The notes below the pieces were generated by a model. The model was not told the origin of the DNA and searched no databases. It saw only the letters and a list, made by a program, of their open reading frames with translations. Positions 14,076-22,028 of a stretch of 25,902 nt of DNA are shown in pieces (position 1 is the stretch's first letter; each line of letters opens with the position of its first letter). Both the position numbers and the translations under genes were made by a program. Origin of the DNA: Elusimicrobia bacterium UBA6262. GTDB taxonomy: Bacteria; CAYTYR01; UBA6262. Location of the stretch: the NCBI GenBank assembly GCA_002441095.1, contig DJVG01000065.1:1-25902 (forward strand), read 5' to 3'.

Positions 14076-15536
14076 TTACAGCTTTGGCTTCTCTTTATGC
14101 CAGTCAGTATTCTGCTCATAGGCATATGCTACTTTAAAGATCGTCTCTTCAGCAAAATGCTTAGCCATGATCTGCAATCCAATCGGCATTCTATTCTTAG
14201 TGAATCCACAGGGCATTGATAACGCCGGTATCCCGGCCAGATTCACCGAAATCGTAAATATATCTGAAAGATACATTTGCAAAGGGTTATCGGTTTTCTC
14301 CCCGATCTTAAACGCCGCAGTGGGAGCAGTCGGGGTGACGATAGCATCCACGTGCTTAAAAGCTTCTTCAAAATCATTCTTGATCAAAGTTCTTACTTTT
14401 TGCGCTTTTAAATAATAAGCATCGTAATAGCCGCTGGAAAGAGCATATGTTCCCAGCATGATGCGCCGTTTAACTTCTGGGCCAAAACCCTCACCGCGGG
14501 TCTTTTCATATTGTTCCAGTAAATCCTTAGCATCTGGGGTACGATAACCATATTTCACTCCGTCATAACGGGCCAGGTTGGCGCTGGCTTCTGAAGGCGC
14601 CAGGATATAATAAACCGCCAGGCAATATTCAGTATGAGGCAGGGATATCTCCATAATTTTTGCTCCCTGTTTCTCCAGTAATTTAATCGCTTCCCTGACA
14701 CTCTGCTCCACTTCTTTGTCCATTCCCGCTACAAAATATTCTTTGGGAATACCGATCTTTAACCCGGTAAGGTCCTTTACCAGGGATTTGGTATAATCAG
14801 GAGCGGGGATATTCACACTGGTCGAATCATTTTGGTCATACGCCGCAATAGCATTCATCAGTAAAGCAGAATCTTGAACATCTTTGGTTAGTGGGCCGAT
14901 CTGGTCCAGGGAAGAAGCAAAAGCTACCAGGCCAAAACGCGAAACCCGGCCATAGGTCGGCTTTAGGCCGACAATGCCACAGCACGAAGCTGGCTGGCGG
15001 ATGGATCCGCCAGTATCAGATCCAAGGGCCATAATCGCTTCATCAGCTGACACGCTGGCAGCACTGCCGCCGCTGGACCCGCCTGGGATCGTTTCCAGAT
15101 TCCAGGGATTATAGGTTTTGCCAAAATAACTGGTTTCGGTAGATGAACCCATGGCAAATTCGTCCATATTAGTTTTTCCGATAAACACCATATCCTGTTT
15201 TTTTAGCAGATCAATGATCGTGGCGTTATAGGGAGAAATAAAGTTACTCAGTATTTTACTGGAGCAGGTGCATTTAGCTCCTTTAAGATTCATATTATCT
15301 TTGATCGCTATCGGAATGCCGGCTAAAGCTCCTGTGGGTTCACCGGCTTTTATCTTCTGATCGATCGCTTCAGCCTGTTTGAAGGCGTTTTCCTTGAGCA
15401 AAGTGACATAAGCTTTGACTTTAGGTTCTACCGCGTCAATCCGCTGGAAAACACTGGTGGTAACTTCCTGGGAAGTCACTTCCTTGTTTTTTATTTTTTC
15501 GCTTAATTCATGCGCTGTCATTGCAAATAGTTCCAC
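14076..15536 (-). CDS. gatA: Aspartyl/glutamyl-tRNA(Asn/Gln) amidotransferase subunit A
   Basis: GatA is the glutaminase of GatCAB and belongs to the amidase-signature family. The Ser-cisSer-Lys triad is K79 (PIAIKDNM), S154 (PGGSSGGSAA) and S178 (GSDTGGSIRQPAS), at the same numbers I recall for the Staphylococcus aureus enzyme. Length is 486 residues, normal for the family. The start is a GTG with AGGAG six bases upstream; the ATG five codons later is less well placed. The C-terminus has the expected GIPALSMPCGF and MPIGLQIMAKHFAEE motifs. It lies downstream of gatC and a cyclophilin-like gene and upstream of gatB on the same strand. Confidence 0.96.
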   Translation of the reverse strand: MELFAMTAHELSEKIKNKEVTSQEVTTSVFQRIDAVEPKVKAYVTLLKENAFKQAEAIDQKIKAGEPTGALAGIPIAIKDNMNLKGAKCTCSSKILSNFISPYNATIIDLLKKQDMVFIGKTNMDEFAMGSSTETSYFGKTYNPWNLETIPGGSSGGSAASVSADEAIMALGSDTGGSIRQPASCCGIVGLKPTYGRVSRFGLVAFASSLDQIGPLTKDVQDSALLMNAIAAYDQNDSTSVNIPAPDYTKSLVKDLTGLKIGIPKEYFVAGMDKEVEQSVREAIKLLEKQGAKIMEISLPHTEYCLAVYYILAPSEASANLARYDGVKYGYRTPDAKDLLEQYEKTRGEGFGPEVKRRIMLGTYALSSGYYDAYYLKAQKVRTLIKNDFEEAFKHVDAIVTPTAPTAAFKIGEKTDNPLQMYLSDIFTISVNLAGIPALSMPCGFTKNRMPIGLQIMAKHFAEETIFKVAYAYEQNTDWHKEKPKL

Positions 15537-15555
15537 AACTTACTCCTTGTTCAAT

Positions 15556-15628
15556 TGGCGTATAGCGGATAGCGTTTAGCGTATAGATATATTGCATTCC
15601 TATCCGCTGTACGCTATACGCTTTACGC
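15556..15628. repeat. GCGTATAGCG-type word repeat with inverted arms between the cyclophilin-like gene and gatA
   Basis: Copies of GCGTATAG (15558-15565, 15579-15586) and AGCGGATAG (15564-15572) on one side are matched by the reverse complements CTATCCGCT (15600-15608) and CTATACGC (15614-15621) on the other. The TAA stop of the cyclophilin-like gene is formed inside the block, so the repeat may have replaced the original end of that gene. Confidence 0.7.
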
Positions 15629-15994
15629 CGATTTCTCTATTGAGATCCATTCTCCCGCTGCTACTTCTTTCCACTTTTCAGGTGCTCCTAAGAGTTTGCC
15701 AATAATAGATACGGCGCTTGCTGGTTTTATCTTGCCCTCACTGGAAATAGGCGTCAAGCCAAAAAAGATACAGAAACAGCTCCCCTGCGGCCAATATCCC
15801 AGTTCGCCTATGTGCACTTCTTCAGTGCCATTTTCCAAATCTGCTTTGACCGGAATTTCAAAATATATTTCTTCTCCCCAGGTATCTGCTTCAGTAGCTA
15901 GCGGCAAGGCATTCCAAATCGCCAGAGCTGTTTTAGAATCGTTTAATTCTGCTTCCATCTTCACTTTTTCAGTTTTGATGACAATTTTATTCAT
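15623..15994 (-). CDS. Cyclophilin-like fold protein (TM1367-type)
   Basis: The product from the ATG at 15994 is 123 residues. It resembles the small TM1367-type family with a cyclophilin-like beta-barrel: an N-terminal strand, TALAIWNALPL, ADTWGEEIYFEIPV, GELGYWPQGSCFCIFFGLTP and KIKPASAVSIIGKL. To my knowledge the family has no proven activity, and the peptidyl-prolyl isomerase residues of true cyclophilins are not conserved, so the function is unknown. A TTG at 16072 extends the frame by 26 residues, but that part is encoded by GTGTAATC words and a CCTGC/GCAGG palindrome, so I reject it. The gene lies between gatC and gatA, an unusual place that may only reflect gene order. Its stop falls in a repeat, so a few C-terminal residues may be new. 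Confidence 0.75.
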   Translation of the reverse strand: MNKIVIKTEKVKMEAELNDSKTALAIWNALPLATEADTWGEEIYFEIPVKADLENGTEEVHIGELGYWPQGSCFCIFFGLTPISSEGKIKPASAVSIIGKLLGAPEKWKEVAAGEWISIEKSA

Positions 15995-16008
15995 AAGCTT
16001 CGCTTGAT

Positions 16009-16121
16009 TACACCGATTACGAAAGACCTGCCTGCGGCAGGCAGGGATTACACCGATTTCAAGCAAAAACAATAAGACGTTTTAATCTGTGTAATCTCTC
16101 TTAAAAATCTGTGTAATCTCC
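16009..16121. repeat. GTGTAATC word repeats with a nested CCTGCCTGC palindrome between gatC and the cyclophilin-like gene
   Basis: On the plus strand GATTACACCGATT-type words occur at about 16006-16019 and 16046-16059, flanking a palindrome CCTGCCTGCGGCAGGCAGG (16027-16045). On the other orientation ATCTGTGTAATCTC occurs twice at 16084-16120. The same GTGTAATC words occur at 8793-8831. Confidence 0.7.
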
Positions 16122-16409
16122 TTATTCGATGACTTTTTTCACCTTATAAAATCCTTCAGCCTGGTCCGGGGCATTAGCCAAAATCTCTTCCCGCGAGGTG
16201 CTTGGCCTGGTCACATCTTCCCGCCACACATTGTTTAAGGGCAGGACATGACTGGTCGGCTCTATATTATTAGTATCCAGCTTGTTCAGGGTATCCACAT
16301 ATTGCAGGATGGAATCAAGCTGGGCCGTCATCTTGTCCTTTTCTTTTTCATTCAGCGCCAGCCGGGCCAGGCGAGCGACATATTCTACTTCTTTTTTAGT
16401 AATTTTCAT
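16122..16409 (-). CDS. gatC: Aspartyl/glutamyl-tRNA(Asn/Gln) amidotransferase subunit C
   Basis: GatC (95 residues) is the small subunit that wraps around GatA and stabilises its contact with GatB. It has the typical N-terminus ITKKEVEYVARLARLALNE, a helical QLDSILQYVDTLNKLDT segment and the extended EPTSHVLPLNNVWREDV linker, ending DQAEGFYKVKKVIE. The ATG has AAGGA upstream, and the start overlaps the TGA of cstA (ATGA), so translation of the two is probably coupled although the functions are unrelated. Confidence 0.95.
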   Translation of the reverse strand: MKITKKEVEYVARLARLALNEKEKDKMTAQLDSILQYVDTLNKLDTNNIEPTSHVLPLNNVWREDVTRPSTSREEILANAPDQAEGFYKVKKVIE

Positions 16410-18055
16410 GTTTTTTTCCTTCTGATAATCCTATTAAAATGTTTTTTAGCTTCAAAAATCTGTATGGCCTCCACTATTAATAAAACTGCCAACAACATTA
16501 ACACATTACCGATAAAACCTAGCAAGCTCAATTTATACTGCATAATGACCAGGAACAAAGCCCATAAAGTCATCCCCAGCATAAAGATCATAGGAACGAT
16601 CACAAACCAGATCTGCTTGCCCTTTTTCTTGAGCCATACCGCCACCACCATGAGAGCCAGGCCAGCCAGTAACTGGTTGGTAGCGCCAAAGATCGGCCAG
16701 ACGCTTTTCCAGGCCGGGACTATGTTCCCATAGGCATCTTTAATATTGATCAGGACAAAGACCGCCGGCAAAAACAAGGTAATTGCTGTAGCCAGGTACC
16801 GGGTATTTTTACCCTTCAGGTTAAAAAATTCCTGTAAAATATACCTGGCCAGCCTGGTCGCTGTATCCAGCGTAGTTAACAAGAACGTAGATAGAGCTAA
16901 TAATCCAAAGGAGGTCCCAAATCTTTCCGGAATGCCAAAAACAGATAAAAACCTGGCTATACCTGCACCATAAATAGCCAAAGGAGCCTTAGTAGCTAAA
17001 GGATCGTTCTTGCCAATGATCATTACCGTACACAAGGCAATTACCGCCACCAATCCTTCTACCAGCATAGATCCGTATCCAATCGGGACAGCATCTGTCT
17101 CTTTCTTTATCTGCTTAGAAGTAGTCCCGCTGGCTACCACACAATGAAAGCCGCTAATAGCACCGCAAGCAATAGTTACAAAAATTAGAGGGAACATCGG
17201 GCCAACACCTTTAGCATCCCAAGTAACAAAAGCAGGGTATTTCAGCGGCAACCCGCCAAAAAGTATACCCAGGAAGCCACCGATAATGGATCCATAAAGC
17301 AGGAAACTGGATAAATAATCCCTGGGTTGTAACAAAATCCAGACTGGTGTCACTGAGGCTATAAAACAATAAATAATTAATAGTATATTCCAGGTTTTAG
17401 CTTTATCACCCAAAATAGCCGGAATGTTATTCAAGGGTATCTGCTGGCCTAGCCAGATACTGAAAAAAAGCAGGGACACAAAGGTTATCGAGGCCCAGCT
17501 CAGCGGTATTTTCAGCCGATACAGGGAAACTCCAAACCCGACAGCCAATAATATAAAGAACAAGGACGAAGTAGCTACGCCGCCATTAAGCGCAAAGGTA
17601 CTAGCAGTAAGATCGGTAAAAACAGTCAATACATAAACCAGGCACAGCCAGATAAAAGCCAGCATCAGCCGGTAAGCTCTCCTGGACATGTAGGTGTTAG
17701 CAATTTCTGCGATCGAACGGCCGCGGTTACGGATAGAAATAACCAGGCTGGCAAAGTCATGTATGCCGCCTATAAAAATAGAACCAATTATGATCCAGAG
17801 CCAGGCGGGGCCCCAGCCAAAGGCGATACCGGCAATGATCGGGCCTAAAACAGGGCCGGCTCCGGCAATAGAGGAAAAATGATGTCCGAAAAGCACCGGC
17901 ACAGGTGCCGGACAGTAATCAACACCGTCATACATAGTGCAAGATGGCGGGCTATTTTTATTATCCAGTTCAAAATGCTTCTTGAGAAAGCCCCCATATT
18001 TTATGTAGGCCAACGCAAATAACGCGCAAGCTATTAAAAATATAATTGCCAGCAT
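16406..18055 (-). CDS. cstA: CstA-family carbon starvation protein (inner-membrane transporter)
   Basis: This is a 549-residue, strongly hydrophobic protein with about 15 membrane segments. CstA proteins import pyruvate or peptides during carbon limitation. Family marks are DGVDYCPAPVPVLFGHHFSSIAGAGPVLGP near the N-terminus (DYCPAP and GHHFSSIAGAGP), GWGPAWLWIIIGSIFIGGIHDF, ISIRNRGRSIAEI and LLQPRDYLSSF. The length fits the shorter CstA branch (about 550-580) rather than the 700-residue Escherichia coli form. The ribosome site is weak. A TATAAT at 18182-18177 on the minus strand just past the helicase stop could be a -10 element, but its -35 partner is poor. The substrate cannot be decided from sequence. 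Confidence 0.93.
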   Translation of the reverse strand: MLAIIFLIACALFALAYIKYGGFLKKHFELDNKNSPPSCTMYDGVDYCPAPVPVLFGHHFSSIAGAGPVLGPIIAGIAFGWGPAWLWIIIGSIFIGGIHDFASLVISIRNRGRSIAEIANTYMSRRAYRLMLAFIWLCLVYVLTVFTDLTASTFALNGGVATSSLFFILLAVGFGVSLYRLKIPLSWASITFVSLLFFSIWLGQQIPLNNIPAILGDKAKTWNILLIIYCFIASVTPVWILLQPRDYLSSFLLYGSIIGGFLGILFGGLPLKYPAFVTWDAKGVGPMFPLIFVTIACGAISGFHCVVASGTTSKQIKKETDAVPIGYGSMLVEGLVAVIALCTVMIIGKNDPLATKAPLAIYGAGIARFLSVFGIPERFGTSFGLLALSTFLLTTLDTATRLARYILQEFFNLKGKNTRYLATAITLFLPAVFVLINIKDAYGNIVPAWKSVWPIFGATNQLLAGLALMVVAVWLKKKGKQIWFVIVPMIFMLGMTLWALFLVIMQYKLSLLGFIGNVLMLLAVLLIVEAIQIFEAKKHFNRIIRRKKT

Positions 18056-18069
18056 ATTTTGCTCTCTGT

Positions 18070-18131
18070 AGCTGTAAAGATATAAAGCTGTACAGCTGTA
18101 GAGAAGTTTGCCTCTTTACATCTCTACAGCT
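18070..18131. repeat. AGCTGTAAAG-type word repeat with an 11-bp inverted repeat
   Basis: The gap between the helicase and cstA holds AGCTGTAAAGA, AAAGCTGTAC and AGCTGTAGAGA words. AGCTGTAGAGA (18094-18104) is exactly inverted at 18121-18131 across 16 bases. No U-run follows on either strand, so it is not a classic terminator, though it may form a hairpin. Confidence 0.65.
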
Positions 18132-18182
18132 TGCTGAACGTCTTGCTGTTTCATCTATCTCTTAAGACTTATTTATATTATA

Positions 18183-20366
18183 TCACACTTTTTTAAGGTT
18201 TGCAGCCTTGACGAGCAGTTTTTTGCGGACGCCAGAGTTAAAATCAACAATTACCTTCTCATCATCCCCAGCACCGGTGACTTCTATAATTTCCCCCTCG
18301 CCAAAAACTTCATGCTCAATCCGCTGATGCTTCCTGAATTTAGTGCTTTGTGGCAGTTGGATGACCTTTTCTACCTTTTCTTCTGTATTTTCGACTAACG
18401 ATGAACCATGAACCACGAACGTATTTTCTTCACGCCGCTCCACCAGTTCTGCTTCGGCGATGAACCGGGAAGGTATATTCCAACGCCTGGTCCCGTTAAC
18501 CCGGCGCTCAGCGGCACTGGTGATCACCAGTTGCCTTTTAGCCCTGGTCATACCTACATAGCATAACCGCCGCTCTTCTTCCAGCTCTATCTCTGTAGCT
18601 AAGGAATTCATATGCGGCAATAATCCTTCTTCCAGCCCGGACATAAAGACATAATTAAATTCCAAACCTTTGGCCAGGTGCAGGGTCATCAAGGTGATGT
18701 AGTTTTTTTCCTCTTTCCAGGTATCCAGGTCCGAGATCAGGGCTACCTGCTCCAGGTAGGTTTCCAGGGACTTATCTTCGCTTTGTTCTTCAAACTCTTT
18801 GATCGCGGAAACCAATTCTTTGATGTTCGCAATACGCTCGCTGGCCTCCTGGGGATCGGTTTCCAGCTCTTTAATATAGTATGATTCATCAATTATTTTA
18901 GCTGCCAATTCACTGGCTGACAAGCTGACCCGTGCTTCCCGCCAGTTATGCAATTGTTGCATAAAACCACGCAGGTTTTTCCTGGCCCGGTCTTGTAACC
19001 CCTCGATCAAATCAAGCCGTTGCAGCGCGTCAGGCAGGGTAATTTCATGCTTTTCCGCGAATTTATCGATCACTTCCAGGCTGGTTTTGCCGATACCCCG
19101 GTTTGGCACATTAATAATGCGCTTGAGATTGACTGAATCCTGCGGATTGACCATGACCCTTAAGTAAGCCAGGATATCCTTAACTTCCTTGCGCTCATAA
19201 AAACGCATACCACCGACGATCACATAATGCAGGTGTTCCCGGCGCAAAGCATCTTCAAACACCCGGGATTGGGCATTAGTGCGGTAAAAAACAGCGATCT
19301 CGCGGAACTGGACATCTTCCTTGACCAACCGGCTGATAGCATTGGCAATAAAACCAGCCTCTTCTATTTCATTAGCCACTTCGTAAAAACTGACTGGTTC
19401 GCCTTTTTTGTTGTCAGTCCATAGTTCTTTACATTTGCGGTATTTATTGTTGGTTATGACTTTTTGGGCTGTTTCCAGGATATGCTTGGTGGAACGGTAA
19501 TTCTGTTCCAGCTTGATCACCTGGCAATTCTTATTATCCTTTTCAAAATCAAGGATATTGCGGATATCCGCGCCGCGGAACATGTAAATGCTCTGGTCCT
19601 CATCTCCGACTACGCAAAGGTTCTGGTACTTCTGGGTGAGCATTTTAGTAAGTATATACTGGGCATGGTTGGTATCCTGGTATTCATCCACCATGACATA
19701 GCGGAAACGCTCCTGGTACCGCTGCAAGACCTCTGGAAAAGCCTGCCAGAGATGTACGGTCAGCATAATCAGGTCGCCAAAATCAAGGGCATTGTTGTCT
19801 TTAAGTTTTTTCTGGTACCGCCGGTAGATCTCGGCTACTGCCTGGCGCACATCATTATGGCTGGCATTGGCATAGATCTGATATGATTCAGCATCCAAGA
19901 GATCGTCTTTGGCTTTATCAATGATATACAGTATTTCTTTGGGTTTGGTTTTTTTATCATCCAGGCCAAGTTCGCGCAGGCATTGCTTGATCAGGCTGAG
20001 GGAATCATCTTCGTCATAAATGACAAAACTCCGCTTATAACCAAGATGCTCAATATCCTGGCGTAAAATACGCACGCAGAATGAATGAAAGGTTGAAAGC
20101 AGCGGCAGGGCGGTATGCTTCCCGGGAAATATCTCTTGCAGCAGCTTATCTACCCTGATGCGCATCTCTTCGGCAGCTTTATTGGTAAAAGTTACAGCCA
20201 GGATGTTCCAGCTTGGTACATTATTAGCCAGTAAATAGGCCATGCGATAGGTAATGACCCGTGTTTTGCCGCTGCCAGCGCCGGCAATGATCAGCAGGGG
20301 GCCATCAATATGCTTCACGGCTGCCTGCTGCCTGGGATTCAATTGTCCAAAAATCTCTATTGACAT
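18183..20366 (-). CDS. pcrA: ATP-dependent 3'-5' DNA helicase of the PcrA/UvrD family
   Basis: This superfamily 1 helicase unwinds DNA in excision repair, recombination control and plasmid replication. The 727 residues carry the Walker A GAGSGKT at 29-35, motif Ia VTFTNKAAEEM, motif II VDEYQDTN, motif III VGDEDQSIYMFRGAD, motif IV EQNYRST, motif V TLHLAKGLEFNYVFM and motif VI CYVGMTRAKRQL. The C-terminal tail (HQRIEHEVFGEGEIIEVTG) is the small Tudor-like domain found in PcrA-type proteins. The ATG is preceded by GAGGAG. Residues about 648-657 (FVVHGSSLVE) in the linker before the tail are encoded by a GTTCATGGTTCATCG word repeat and look inserted. PcrA and UvrD cannot be told apart from sequence alone. 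Confidence 0.93.
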   Translation of the reverse strand: MSIEIFGQLNPRQQAAVKHIDGPLLIIAGAGSGKTRVITYRMAYLLANNVPSWNILAVTFTNKAAEEMRIRVDKLLQEIFPGKHTALPLLSTFHSFCVRILRQDIEHLGYKRSFVIYDEDDSLSLIKQCLRELGLDDKKTKPKEILYIIDKAKDDLLDAESYQIYANASHNDVRQAVAEIYRRYQKKLKDNNALDFGDLIMLTVHLWQAFPEVLQRYQERFRYVMVDEYQDTNHAQYILTKMLTQKYQNLCVVGDEDQSIYMFRGADIRNILDFEKDNKNCQVIKLEQNYRSTKHILETAQKVITNNKYRKCKELWTDNKKGEPVSFYEVANEIEEAGFIANAISRLVKEDVQFREIAVFYRTNAQSRVFEDALRREHLHYVIVGGMRFYERKEVKDILAYLRVMVNPQDSVNLKRIINVPNRGIGKTSLEVIDKFAEKHEITLPDALQRLDLIEGLQDRARKNLRGFMQQLHNWREARVSLSASELAAKIIDESYYIKELETDPQEASERIANIKELVSAIKEFEEQSEDKSLETYLEQVALISDLDTWKEEKNYITLMTLHLAKGLEFNYVFMSGLEEGLLPHMNSLATEIELEEERRLCYVGMTRAKRQLVITSAAERRVNGTRRWNIPSRFIAEAELVERREENTFVVHGSSLVENTEEKVEKVIQLPQSTKFRKHQRIEHEVFGEGEIIEVTGAGDDEKVIVDFNSGVRKKLLVKAANLKKV
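18391..18421. repeat. Word repeat inside the helicase linker
   Basis: The plus-strand sequence contains ATGAACCATGAACCACGAAC, tandem copies of a GAACCAT word, within the coding frame. It adds about ten residues to a linker that varies in the family, so the insert is probably tolerated. Confidence 0.6.
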
Positions 20367-20374
20367 ATCTCCTC

Positions 20375-20487
20375 AAAAAAAAATCCCAATTACAAATTAT
20401 CAATGTCAAATCAAATCCCAAATTACAATTAAAATTCAATTGGTTATTGGAACTTTATTTGTCATTGGATTTTGGTAATTGGCTTTT
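20375..20487. repeat. CAATTACCAAAT-type word repeat before the helicase gene
   Basis: The gap 20367-20498 is AT-rich and built of words such as CCCAATTACAAAT, CCCAAATTACAATT, then the opposite orientation, TTGGTTATTGGAAC, TTGTCATTGG and TTTTGGTAATTGG. The two halves form a loose overall inverted repeat. I see no clear promoter in it. Confidence 0.65.
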
Positions 20488-20498
20488 AAATACGCTAG

Positions 20499-20882
20499 CT
20501 ATTTGTTTTTAGCCTGTAATAGTTCTTTAACTTTAGCGACCAGATCGTCCAACTCAAACGGTTTACCCATATATACATCAGCTCCTGCAGCTTTTCCCTT
20601 TACCTCGTCTTCTTCATTGACCCGGGCCGTCAGCATGATAATTGGTATCTGCCGGTACTTTTCATCGCTTTTCAGCATTTTGCATACTTCATAACCATTC
20701 TTTTTAGGTAACATCAGGTCCAGCACCATAAGGTCAGGGGATTCTGTGGTAGCACGGGTATAGGCCTTATCACCGTCATCAGCGGTAATTACTTCGAAGC
20801 CGCTGTCTTTCAGGATAGTCTCGATGATCTCTAAGATAAAAGGTGAGTCGTCAACCACTAGTATTTTTGCTGCTGTATCCAT
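20499..20882 (-). CDS. CheY-like single-domain response regulator
   Basis: A 127-residue receiver domain with no output domain. Key residues are the acidic pair D11-D12, the phospho-acceptor D55 (VLDLMLP), T85 (MLTAR) and K107 (MGKPFE). It would be phosphorylated by the CheA next to it and then act on the flagellar switch or pilus motor; the target is not visible. The ATG at 20882 is chosen because GGGGG lies just upstream and the protein then begins in the usual place; the TTG at 20900 would add six residues and has no such site. It ends at TAG and lies 24 nt after cheD, at the end of the che cluster. Confidence 0.87.
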   Translation of the reverse strand: MDTAAKILVVDDSPFILEIIETILKDSGFEVITADDGDKAYTRATTESPDLMVLDLMLPKKNGYEVCKMLKSDEKYRQIPIIMLTARVNEEDEVKGKAAGADVYMGKPFELDDLVAKVKELLQAKNK

Positions 20883-20906
20883 TATTCCCCCTACTGCCAA
20901 TCTTTT

Positions 20907-21392
20907 TTACAGTTTATTGATGCCGTATTTGATGGACCGGACCGTTACTTCCCCGTTTTCCAGGTTCACTTCAACGCTTTTGCCGCAATCACCGCCAGTG
21001 TCTTCGGCCACGATATTAATGCTTTCCTTCGCCAGGGCTTCTTTAGCGGCCTGTACATTCCTCTGCCCGATATTTCCCAGCGGTTCGACGAGCACATTGG
21101 CAAACATTTGCGCGCCGCCAATAATTTTGGCCGAGGTGGTAGTTTTAGTGGCGCCCAGTTGTTTCATCATACTGATCATTTCCGGAACCGCTGTGTCAGC
21201 AAACTTAGCCGGATTTGAGCGGATCTTCGAAAAAGCAGTGCTGGGCAGCATGATGTGAGCCAGTCCGCCTATCCGGTGCACTGCATCATACAAAACAATG
21301 GCGACACAGGACCCCAGCGCGTTCGTCACTATTTTGTTTGGTGCGGTGCTGACTTTGAGATCAGCAATTCCCACTTTAATCGGATCGTCCAT
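20907..21392 (-). CDS. cheD: CheD chemoreceptor glutamine deamidase
   Basis: CheD deamidates Gln residues in chemoreceptors and, in Bacillus-type systems, binds CheC and raises its CheY-P phosphatase activity. In this 161-residue protein the catalytic set fits the Thermotoga enzyme by spacing: T23, C29 (ALGSCVAIVLYD) and H46 (GGLAHIMLP). Other marks are KIIGGAQMF, IGQRNV and the C-terminal DTGGDCGKSVEVNLENGEV. The ATG has GAGGA upstream, 21 nt after the first cheC stop. Its position beside two cheC genes supports the CheC-CheD partnership. Confidence 0.93.
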   Translation of the reverse strand: MDDPIKVGIADLKVSTAPNKIVTNALGSCVAIVLYDAVHRIGGLAHIMLPSTAFSKIRSNPAKFADTAVPEMISMMKQLGATKTTTSAKIIGGAQMFANVLVEPLGNIGQRNVQAAKEALAKESINIVAEDTGGDCGKSVEVNLENGEVTVRSIKYGINKL

Positions 21393-21413
21393 TATTCCTC
21401 TCCTTCCCGCACT

Positions 21414-22028
21414 TCAGCCCACGCCCAAAGAAGTCAGGATCACTTCCAAAGATTGCGGGTCAGGTAATAACAAGAAACTTCCGTCAATTTTATATTCTGA
21501 TTCACTGAATTCCAGCTGTATGATCATCGCGTATTCAGCATTCTGGCTCAGGTTGATGATAATAAAATCAACCAGGGCGCCCAGCATATCCATGGCATAA
21601 TACGGGATAGAAGGGATGATTTCCTTATTCGTGAGCGCCGAGAGCGCGGTCAGGCAGGAGCCAGCCAGGATGGTGCCTGTTTCTTTAATGGCTGACTGAT
21701 CCATTTCATTAAGCACTTTGGTGGTGCCAGCCGGCCGGTTCATTAATATATCGGCCAGGGTCATTGCTGTTTCCTGGCTGAAAAAGAACAGGATATTACC
21801 GCTGATCTGCCCTTGCATCTGCAAGTATACGCCAACTACCATTTTTTCGGCGCCGCCGAATTCCTGCGGCACTTCATCCAGAGGCACAACTTTGGCTTCC
21901 GGCACACTGATCCAGACTTTTTTGTGCAGCAACTCTGAAAGGGCCGTATCCGCATGGGAAGCGCCGATATTGCCAATTTCCTTAAGGGCATCCAACTGGA
22001 ACGGTGTTAAATTTTTCAGATCAATCAT
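21414..22028 (-). CDS. cheC: CheC-family CheY-P phosphatase (paralogue 1, one intact active motif)
   Basis: CheC dephosphorylates CheY-P. Each half of the protein carries the motif (D/S)xxxExxN(x22)P. With the ATG at 22028 the product is 204 residues. The first motif is complete: D13, E17, N20 and P43. In the second, S112 and E116 are present, but the Asn is T119 before a correctly spaced Pro. So probably only the first site works. The ATG at 22028 has GGAG six bases upstream; a TTG at 22040 is less likely. The start overlaps the end of the second cheC gene by 8 nt, which indicates coupling. It ends with TGA, 21 nt before cheD. Confidence 0.88.
   Translation of the reverse strand: MIDLKNLTPFQLDALKEIGNIGASHADTALSELLHKKVWISVPEAKVVPLDEVPQEFGGAEKMVVGVYLQMQGQISGNILFFFSQETAMTLADILMNRPAGTTKVLNEMDQSAIKETGTILAGSCLTALSALTNKEIIPSIPYYAMDMLGALVDFIIINLSQNAEYAMIIQLEFSESEYKIDGSFLLLPDPQSLEVILTSLGVG

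Noticed and set aside
18094..18131. Inverted repeat as terminator of the helicase gene
   Set aside because: There is no U-run after the hairpin, and the arms are part of a word-repeat block.
20883..20900. TTG start of the CheY-like gene at 20900
   Set aside because: The ATG at 20882 follows a purine-rich ribosome site and gives the usual receiver start.
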